DNA of 5,755 nt from CAYMLQ01 sp964390795 (lineage in GTDB: Bacteria; Verrucomicrobiota; Kiritimatiellia; RFP12; UBA1067): the NCBI GenBank assembly GCA_964390795.1, contig CAYMLQ010000365.1, positions 1-5,755 of the forward strand, written 5' to 3'. This document shows, in pieces, positions 1 to 4,010 of this stretch (position 1 is the first letter of the stretch; every line of letters starts with the position of its first letter). The notes below the pieces were generated by a model that saw only the letters and a list, made by a program, of their open reading frames with translations, was not told the origin of the DNA and made no database searches. Position numbers and translations under genes: made by a program.

Positions 1-5
1 CCCCC

Positions 6-25
6 TTTTGCGGTATGCCGCAAAA
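6..25. repeat. Short perfect inverted repeat (8-bp stem, 4-nt loop)
   Basis: TTTTGCGG (6-13) pairs with CCGCAAAA (18-25) around the loop TATG. On the plus strand it is followed by an A-rich run (22-38), not a T-run. Read on the minus strand, the U-run precedes the stem instead of following it. The layout therefore does not fit an intrinsic terminator in either direction. It may be the remnant of a terminator or a protein-binding palindrome at the window edge. Confidence 0.55.
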
Positions 26-79
26 AAGAAAAAAAAGACAGTTGCTCCGGGCGCGCCCTGCGCATGATTTCGCGCCTGT

Positions 80-107
80 TTGCGAAAGTAACAATCAAAT
101 GTAGAAT
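80..107 (+). promoter_or_regulatory. Candidate sigma70-like promoter upstream of the FGE-like relic
   Basis: TTGCGA (80-85, 4 of 6 to the -35 consensus) and TAGAAT (102-107, 5 of 6 to the -10 consensus) are separated by 16 bases. They lie about 110 bases upstream of the ATG at 218 in a locally AT-rich stretch, which is notable in a GC-rich window. The downstream gene is broken, so the promoter may be vestigial. The rival candidate at 131-162 cannot be excluded. Confidence 0.33.
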
Positions 108-130
108 TGCTGGTTGTTTGCTGATATTGC

Positions 131-162
131 TTGACGCGGATGCGAGAAAGGAGCTTAATAAT
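131..162 (+). promoter_or_regulatory. Alternative weak promoter candidate
   Basis: TTGACG (131-136) is a 5-of-6 match to a -35 box, and AATAAT (157-162) is a 5-of-6 match to a -10 box. The spacing is 20 bases, longer than the usual 16-18, which weakens the call. The stretch 147-153 reads AAAGGAG, a good Shine-Dalgarno sequence, but the nearest ATG (171) is 17 bases away, too far for a normal start. Confidence 0.22.
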
Positions 163-203
163 ACACATATATGTTTGTTGGTGTTGCGCTTCGGCGGATT
201 AAT

Positions 204-209
204 GAAAGG
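204..209 (+). promoter_or_regulatory. Ribosome binding site supporting ATG 218
   Basis: GAAAGG lies 8 bases before the ATG at 218. It supports that ATG as the original start of the FGE-like gene, which is also where a clean signal peptide begins. The ATG at 202, in frame with the C-terminal fragment, has no such site. Confidence 0.5.
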
Positions 210-217
210 CGGCGGAC

Positions 218-663
218 ATGAGGCGGACGAAATTGGGGTTGTGCGGTTTGTATGCGGCGCTAACAGCCTCCGCGTGAAATGGTGCAACGCCCGCAGCCAG
301 AAGGAAGGCAAGACGCCCGCCTATGACACGAGCCCGACACGCGGCTATCACACGTCCTTCGCCGTGGGCAACTATCCTTATACCAGCCCGGCGGGCTCTT
401 TCGCGCCGAACGGGTACGGGCTGTACGACATGAGCGGCAACGTGTGGGAGTGGTGATGGGACTGGTACGGGAGCGGTTATTACGGGACATCGCTGTCATC
501 GAATCCGAGTGGCCCCGCGACAGGCTCGGATCCCGTCATTCGCGGCGGGAGTTGGTACTACTTCGCCGGCTACTGCCGCTCCGCGCGCCGTATCTACTTC
601 AACCCGGACAACCGGTACAACTACATGGGCTTCCGGGCTGTCTTGGCCCCAGGTCAGCAGTGA
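218..663 (+). pseudogene. Decayed secreted FGE-sulfatase-fold (SUMF1/EgtB/PvdO-type) protein
   Basis: The ATG at 218 opens a signal peptide, MRRTKLGLCGLYAALTASA, that runs into a TGA at 275. From about 274, in another frame, the sequence continues as the conserved C-terminal part of an FGE-sulfatase domain: VKWCNARSQKEGKTPAYDT, then SPTRGYH, YPYTSPAGSFAPNGYGLYDM and SGNVWEW. An in-frame TGA (454-456) follows, then WDWYGSGYYGT, VIRGGSW and NPDNRYNYMGFRAVL, ending at TGA 661-663. From memory of the family, about 100 or more residues are missing between signal peptide and VKWCNARS. About 60 more, including the LPTEAEWE block, are missing near base 322. The TGA sits where relatives usually have Cys in WEWCWDWYG. 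In the alignment with human FGE, the first active-site Cys after GGS is Tyr, while the second (C at 574) remains, so even an intact version would probably not be a formylglycine-generating enzyme. Two deletions, a frame change and a stop make this a pseudogene, unless the TGA is recoded. Confidence 0.85.
541..636 (+). other. C-terminal segment resembling a diversity-generating retroelement variable region
   Basis: Within the relic, the segment from RGGSW (541) to GFR (634-636) reads RGGSWYYFAGYCRSARRIYF followed by NPDNRYNYMGFR. The C-type-lectin/FGE fold is the classic host of DGR variable regions, whose templates are rich in AAC/AAT codons mutated at A. Nearly every position that could derive from AAC is an NNC codon here: TAC, TTC, ATC, GCC, GGC, GAC, and three unchanged AAC. 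High GC alone favours C-ending codons, and ordinary relatives are also aromatic-rich here. No reverse transcriptase or template copy is in the window. The call is a resemblance only. Confidence 0.3.
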
Positions 664-707
664 GCACAGGTGCGGAGCCGTCGGACGGGCCGTGTCAAGC
701 GGAGCGT

Positions 708-729
708 GCCTGCGAGCGGAGCCGCAGGC
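708..729. repeat. Perfect 7-bp hairpin downstream of the relic
   Basis: GCCTGCG (708-714) pairs with CGCAGGC (723-729) around an 8-base loop, 45 bases after the stop at 663. There is no following T-run, so an intrinsic terminator is unlikely. Its place just 3' of the variable-region-like segment recalls the cruciforms found near DGR variable regions, but its 8-base loop is larger than the short loop described for those. Confidence 0.5.
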
Positions 730-769
730 TGACAAGGGCCGGACGTGCGGCGTAGCAGGGGCGCAATTT

Positions 770-976
770 TTGGAGTGCGTGCGGCACCCGCCGTCGCACC
801 TGCGGTGCTATGGCGTGGCAAGAGCGGTATCCCGCGCGACGCCGCTTTTTGCGAGCGCATCGGGCGCGGAAGGGGGGCGAGCGGTGCGAGAATGCTCAAC
901 GTTCAACTTTCAACGTTCAACGCTCAAGTGAAAGAAAGCGGCGTCGCACGGGATACCGCTTGCCGCCGCACTCCAA
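770..976. repeat. Nested inverted repeat: two head-to-head copies of a dispersed-type element
   Basis: Outer arms TTGGAGTGCG (770-779) and CGCACTCCAA (967-976) are perfectly complementary. Inner arms 817-848 and 935-964 are complementary over about 30 bases, with one mismatch and a 2-base insertion; both carry the core CGACGCCGCTTT when read outward to inward. Between outer and inner arm, the left side has 37 extra bases with a small GCACC/GGTGC dyad (784-788 and 804-808). This looks like two copies of one short repeat in opposite orientation flanking the heptamer array. No transposase is present, so it is at most a non-autonomous element. Confidence 0.7.
894..928. repeat. Five-unit heptamer tandem repeat
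   Basis: The units are GCTCAAC, GTTCAAC, TTTCAAC, GTTCAAC and GCTCAAG, consecutive at 894, 901, 908, 915 and 922. All share the core TCAA, and only the first two bases and the last base vary. The array lies between the inverted arms ending at 848 and starting at 935. Seven-base periodic runs of this kind can arise by slippage. A protein-binding role is possible but not shown. Confidence 0.85.
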
Positions 977-1003
977 GATTCGGGCGTCGCCCGCAGCCTG
1001 TAG

Positions 1004-1023
1004 GTCGGGATAGCAATCCCGAC
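1004..1023. repeat. Perfect 8-bp hairpin
   Basis: GTCGGGAT (1004-1011) pairs with ATCCCGAC (1016-1023) around AGCA. Its left arm belongs to a 12-base direct repeat, GTAGGTCGGGAT, found at 1000-1011 and again at 1229-1240, where the following bases (CCCCG) leave only a partial dyad. Two copies in 240 bases suggest a REP-like dispersed palindrome. Confidence 0.7.
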
Positions 1024-1033
1024 GTCACTGCAA

Positions 1034-1060
1034 GTGAGCGCTGTCCTGCCCCCAGCTCAC
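1034..1060. repeat. 6-bp hairpin
   Basis: GTGAGC (1034-1039) pairs with GCTCAC (1055-1060) over a 15-base C-rich loop. It directly abuts the next inverted repeat at 1061, which makes back-to-back stem-loops. Confidence 0.4.
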
Positions 1061-1083
1061 CGGGCCCGGCTGATGCCGGCCCG
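1061..1083. repeat. GC-rich inverted repeat with one bulged base
   Basis: CGGGCCCGGC (1061-1070) pairs with GCCGGCCCG (1075-1083) around TGAT, with one extra C on the left arm. All paired bases are G or C, so the stem would be very stable. It has no trailing T-run. Confidence 0.5.
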
Positions 1084-1163
1084 CTGACCCGGACGGAATC
1101 CCGTTCCCGCGCGGGCGGGACGAAAACCGAAGGCTCTGGCGGCGCCGATCTCCGGTGTCCTGC

Positions 1164-1184
1164 GGACGCCTCGGGGAGGCGTCC
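1164..1184. repeat. Perfect 9-bp hairpin, REP-like
   Basis: GGACGCCTC (1164-1172) pairs with GAGGCGTCC (1176-1184) around GGG. It lies about 120 bases beyond the stop of the minus-strand beta-helix gene and could stabilise that transcript's 3' end. No T-tract makes it an intrinsic terminator. From memory, palindromes built on GGACGCCTC recur in intergenic DNA of this bacterial group, but that was not checked. Confidence 0.75.
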
Positions 1185-1228
1185 CTACCGTGCTTCGCGT
1201 GTGCGTTGTGCCAGCCCTGTCGTCCCGG

Positions 1229-1240
1229 GTAGGTCGGGAT
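1229..1240 (+). repeat. Second copy of the direct repeat GTAGGTCGGGAT
   Basis: This 12-base sequence is identical to 1000-1011. Here it is followed by CCCCG, so only a shortened dyad can form. It supports the view that this intergenic segment accumulates small dispersed repeats. Confidence 0.7.
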
Positions 1241-1301
1241 CCCCGTAACCCGCCGCCGGTCTCCGTCACGCTCAAGTTTCCGACCAGGAGCCAAAACCGC
1301 T

Positions 1302-3161
1302 CTACCGCGCTCCGACCGGTCCGCCGTCGGTCGCCAGCTTCATGCCGGGGCTTTCCGGTTTCAGCCGATAGTCGTGGGCTGCGGAGTTAACGAAGAGCGG
1401 CTCCGCCATCTGTGACCCGGCGTCGAGCTTCAGCTCGGACTGGTAACGCGCGAAATCGGCGGGCCCGTAATAGGTTTTTCCGAGCCAACGCACCAGCGGC
1501 TTTTCCCGCTGGAAGTAGAGGTTGTTGCTCAGCGTGAGCCCGTTGCGCCAGTCGTTCTCCATGCGCAGGCAGACTTCGGACGAGGTGGCGAAAATATTGT
1601 TGCGCACCACGAAGTGCGTCGTTGTGGCCGAATTTTGGTAGAACATCAGATGCCCGCCGTTGATGTCCGGGCGCTGGTTGTGCGCCCAGCCGAAACCTGC
1701 GTCCACGCAGGTGTTATGCTCGAACAGAATGTTGCGTGTGACCGTTGTCGCTGGGCGATTCCAGTACTCGAACGAAAACTCGGCGCGCCAGATCACATTG
1801 TTGCGGTACGTGATGTTGATTTCGTCGTCGTTACTACCACTGCCCTGATTGGTGAGCGCCGCATCGTAGATCTCCCACAGGCGGTTATTTTCGACGAGGT
1901 TGTCTTCCGCGCTGCCCCAGAACTCGATGCCGTTGCCGAAGCGCACGGGGTGCCCGTTTGGCTTGAAGAACTGAAGGCCGCCGCCGATCCAGTACACGTC
2001 GCAGTTGCGGATGGTGATGCGTTTCGTGCCTCCGCCGCCGAAGCCATGTGCGCCGCCATAGCGAATCGCGAGCCCGTCGTAGGTCACATCGTGAACCCCG
2101 CCCTCGTTGACAATATGCTGGGTGAGCGCAAGCTCCACGCTCTTGAACGCTGTGGCGGGATTGACCGCACTGGCGACCAGGACGCGCCGCTTTTCGGCGT
2201 CATACCAGTAGTCCAGGGGAGACTTGAGCTCTTCCGGCTTCCATTTCTTCACGCCCCATTTTTCTCCGCCGTTGAGGATCAGGATACCCACGTCGTGGGA
2301 AATCGGCTCGCAGCGGTCGATGTTGGCGCGCCAGATGCCGAGCATGTCGAAGTCGAACACCGCACCGGTCGGCACCAGGCCGCCGATGCTGACGTGCAGG
2401 TGGGCCGAGGTCAGCGCGGGCTCCTGCTGGAGCATCAGGACGTCGATGGTCTGCCACGCGGGGCCGATCTCCGTCTTGCCCGCGACGCCCTGGGCGGCCG
2501 TGGTCCAAGGCGGACTGTTGCGCGACAGGGCCACCGCGTCCATCTTGAAGGGGATCGTGGAGCGCACGCGCATCCGGAGCACGAAGCAGGGTTCGATCTC
2601 TTCGATTTTAGGGCCCCACAGTTGGATCTGATGCCGCTTGTCGCCGGACGCCTCGCAGGTCAGGCGGTTGAACCAGTGGTTGTCTTCCAAGTGGCGCTTC
2701 ACAACGCCTTTGGCCGTCTCTTGGAAGGAAGACGACCACTGCGAGTCCGTGAGGTCTGTGATCTGCCCAAGGATTTCGGGCTCGAAGGGACGCGTCGACC
2801 AGACGCCGGGAGTCGTTTGGGTCCAAGCCTGCTCCGTGTCGCGCGCGACCGAACCTTGGAGAATCGGCTTGTCGCCGGAGCCGTACGCGCCATAGACGAC
2901 GCGCATGCCGTTCGAACCGCTCTGGGGCTTGAACTGCCCGCGCCACAGGCCGCCGCGCTTGAAGAGCACCTGGTCGCCCGGAATCAGGGCCGCCTTGTTG
3001 ACCTTATCGAGACTCTGCCAGGCGGATGGCTCCGCGGTACCTTCTGCCGCATCGTTGCCTTTCGCGCTATCGACGTAGAATGTGGCCGGCGCCGTGCGCC
3101 CGGCCCATGCCGCCCCCGCCGCGACACAGGCAACGAAGAAAATAAGTTTATGTGTGGTCAT
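1302..3161 (-). CDS. Secreted right-handed parallel beta-helix protein (pectate-lyase-like fold)
   Basis: This 619-residue protein is probably exported and acts on, or binds, a polysaccharide; the substrate cannot be read from the sequence. Residues 1-20 form a signal peptide (LIFFVACVAAGAAWA, predicted cut after AWA). Residues 27-105 are the characteristic N-terminal cap: TFYVDSAKGND, then W48 and SLDKVN, PGDQVLFKRGGLWRG, and YGAYGSGDKPILQGSV. Residues about 127-282 look like an inserted beta-sandwich, carbohydrate-binding-like module. From about 343 the beta-helix coils repeat as VTYDGLAIRYGG, ITIRNCDVYWIGGG, NLVENNRLWEIYDAAL, ITYRNNVIW, ILFEHNTCVDAG and FVVRNNIF, up to about 550. A C-terminal piece (EPLFVNSAAHDYRLKPESPG) is typical of the family. 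The stop is TAG. The start is supported by a good ribosome binding site and promoter. It lies downstream of, and in the same direction as, a two-component pair, its likely regulators. I cannot assign catalytic residues or a PL/GH family. Confidence 0.9.
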   Translation of the reverse strand: MTTHKLIFFVACVAAGAAWAGRTAPATFYVDSAKGNDAAEGTAEPSAWQSLDKVNKAALIPGDQVLFKRGGLWRGQFKPQSGSNGMRVVYGAYGSGDKPILQGSVARDTEQAWTQTTPGVWSTRPFEPEILGQITDLTDSQWSSSFQETAKGVVKRHLEDNHWFNRLTCEASGDKRHQIQLWGPKIEEIEPCFVLRMRVRSTIPFKMDAVALSRNSPPWTTAAQGVAGKTEIGPAWQTIDVLMLQQEPALTSAHLHVSIGGLVPTGAVFDFDMLGIWRANIDRCEPISHDVGILILNGGEKWGVKKWKPEELKSPLDYWYDAEKRRVLVASAVNPATAFKSVELALTQHIVNEGGVHDVTYDGLAIRYGGAHGFGGGGTKRITIRNCDVYWIGGGLQFFKPNGHPVRFGNGIEFWGSAEDNLVENNRLWEIYDAALTNQGSGSNDDEINITYRNNVIWRAEFSFEYWNRPATTVTRNILFEHNTCVDAGFGWAHNQRPDINGGHLMFYQNSATTTHFVVRNNIFATSSEVCLRMENDWRNGLTLSNNLYFQREKPLVRWLGKTYYGPADFARYQSELKLDAGSQMAEPLFVNSAAHDYRLKPESPGMKLATDGGPVGAR

Positions 3162-3168
3162 TCGGTTT

Positions 3169-3174
3169 CACCTC
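3169..3174 (-). promoter_or_regulatory. Ribosome binding site of the beta-helix gene
   Basis: On the minus strand GAGGTG precedes the ATG (3159-3161) by 7 bases. This is a strong Shine-Dalgarno match at ideal spacing and fixes the start that yields a clean signal peptide. Confidence 0.8.
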
Positions 3175-3190
3175 GCTCTTGATCGCCGTC

Positions 3191-3218
3191 ATTATGATAG
3201 GAAAGGGGAAGATGTCAA
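3191..3218 (-). promoter_or_regulatory. Sigma70-like promoter of the beta-helix gene
   Basis: On the minus strand a perfect -35 box TTGACA (3213-3218) and CATAAT (3191-3196, 5 of 6) are 16 bases apart. Transcription would start near 3184, giving a short leader of about 20-25 bases that includes the ribosome binding site. The gene can therefore be transcribed separately from the upstream kinase and regulator genes. The heptamer CGGCGAT (minus strand) occurs on both sides of the promoter, at 3218-3224 and 3182-3188. Confidence 0.75.
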
Positions 3219-3236
3219 TCGCCGATGCGCACAGAT

Positions 3237-3308
3237 CGTCACGAAATTCTTCCCGCCCCCGGCATTATCATGCCCTTTCAGGCGCGGCATGAGAGTGTCT
3301 TCGTGACG
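3237..3308. promoter_or_regulatory. Long-armed dyad with inner hairpin upstream of the beta-helix promoter
   Basis: CGTCACGAA (3237-3245) and TTCGTGACG (3300-3308) are perfect 9-base inverted arms 54 bases apart. Inside lies GGCAT-TATC-ATGCC (3261-3274). The dyad sits about 20 bases upstream of the -35 box and about 58 bases beyond the regulator's stop codon. It could be paired operator sites for an activator such as the adjacent regulator, or a structured 3' end for the kinase-regulator transcript. There is no T-run, so intrinsic termination is not supported. Confidence 0.5.
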
Positions 3309-3365
3309 TCGGGTAATAAGACAGAAGGGACGAAGGGGATGGAACAGGAAATAGAAGGAGGGAGC

Positions 3366-4010
3366 TTATGTTCCGAGGTATTTGGCGACGGCCTGGGCAC
3401 GCGAGCGGACGTGGAGCTTCTGGTAAATGTGGGCGACATGCGTCTCCACGGTCCAGTAACTCATGGTCAGTTGAGTGGCGATCTCTTTGGACTGAAATCC
3501 TTTGGCCAGCAGGTCGAGCACCTCGCGTTCGCGGACGGTCAGATCCGAGACGTCGCTGGATGACGGGGCGGGTTTCTTAAAGGCCTGCACCACGCGGCGG
3601 GCGATCTTCGTGCTCATGGGCGCGCCTCCGGCGTGGACCTCCTCGATGGCCTCCACCAAAGCGGCGGCCCGCACAGGTTTGAGGAGATATCCTGAGGCAC
3701 CTGCCGCCAGCGAGTTGAAGACGTCGTCATCATCATCGTAGACCGTCAGCATGACAATCTGAAGGCCCGGCATGTGTTGCGTCAGGTGGCGCACGCACTC
3801 AACGCCGCTCATGCCGGGGAGGTTGATGTCCATCAGTATCAATTGAGGGCAGAGCGTCGGGATCGACCGTAAGGCCTCTTCCGCAGAACCGAACGTGCCG
3901 ACGCAACGCATGGCCGGCTGCCGTTGCAGGATCGCCTCCAGCGTGCGGCGCATGTCCGCATCGTCGTCTACAATCGCGAGGGTGATCGGCTTTTGCTTCT
4001 TCTCTGTCAC
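3366..4010 (-). CDS. NarL/LuxR-family two-component response regulator
   Basis: This 214-residue cytoplasmic transcription factor is presumably phosphorylated by the adjoining kinase. The receiver domain spans about residues 8-125: acidic pocket D15-D17 (IVDDDADM), phospho-acceptor D61 in LILMDINLPGMSG, T89 in VMLTVYDD, and K111 in GYLLKPV. A linker (about 145-155) leads to a LuxR-type helix-turn-helix at about 156-211 (LTVREREVLDLLAKGFQSKE, then TVETHVAHIYQKL and VRSRAQAVAKYL). All key residues are present and the length is normal. The start codon is GTG (4008-4010), overlapping the kinase stop TGA (4007-4009) in the tetramer GTGA, which implies translational coupling. It is preceded by GAAAGGA at 8 bases. 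The stop is TAA. The likely target is the beta-helix gene 204 bases downstream (inference). Confidence 0.96.
   Translation of the reverse strand: MTEKKQKPITLAIVDDDADMRRTLEAILQRQPAMRCVGTFGSAEEALRSIPTLCPQLILMDINLPGMSGVECVRHLTQHMPGLQIVMLTVYDDDDDVFNSLAAGASGYLLKPVRAAALVEAIEEVHAGGAPMSTKIARRVVQAFKKPAPSSSDVSDLTVREREVLDLLAKGFQSKEIATQLTMSYWTVETHVAHIYQKLHVRSRAQAVAKYLGT

Larger units (their letters stand above)
664..1301. other. Intergenic repeat cluster without a convincing gene
   Basis: No reading frame in these 638 bases looks like a known protein, and none has a good ribosome binding site. The segment holds a series of inverted repeats and hairpins (708-729, 770-976, 1004-1023, 1034-1060, 1061-1083, 1164-1184), a heptamer tandem repeat (894-928) and a 12-base direct repeat. 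It separates the relic on the plus strand from the convergent beta-helix gene on the minus strand. No T-tract follows any stem in the needed direction, so no intrinsic terminator is called for either gene. Confidence 0.7.

Noticed and set aside
6..25. Hairpin as an intrinsic terminator
   Set aside because: The stem is followed by A residues on the plus strand and by G residues on the minus strand, so the needed U-run is on the wrong side.
64..217. ATG 64 as the start of the FGE-like gene
   Set aside because: The 5' part of that frame has no family similarity and contains no good start signal. The signal peptide and ribosome binding site point to ATG 218 as the ancestral start.
218..663. Active formylglycine-generating enzyme
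   Set aside because: Two deletions and stop codons break the gene, and the first of the two catalytic cysteines in the GGS region is replaced by Tyr.
894..928. CRISPR array or iteron origin
   Set aside because: The heptamers are contiguous without spacers, and no Cas or replication-initiator gene is present.
745..1248. Open frames of 66-167 codons across the repeat cluster on both strands
   Set aside because: They run through hairpins and repeats, are of low complexity (Arg, Pro, Ala, Gly), lack ribosome binding sites and resemble no family.
1614..3182. 522-codon open frame on the plus strand opposite the beta-helix gene
   Set aside because: It is antisense to a gene with a clear signal peptide, family motifs, ribosome binding site and promoter. 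Its translation is rich in V, A, R, D and E without recognisable domains, which is typical of a shadow frame in GC-rich DNA.
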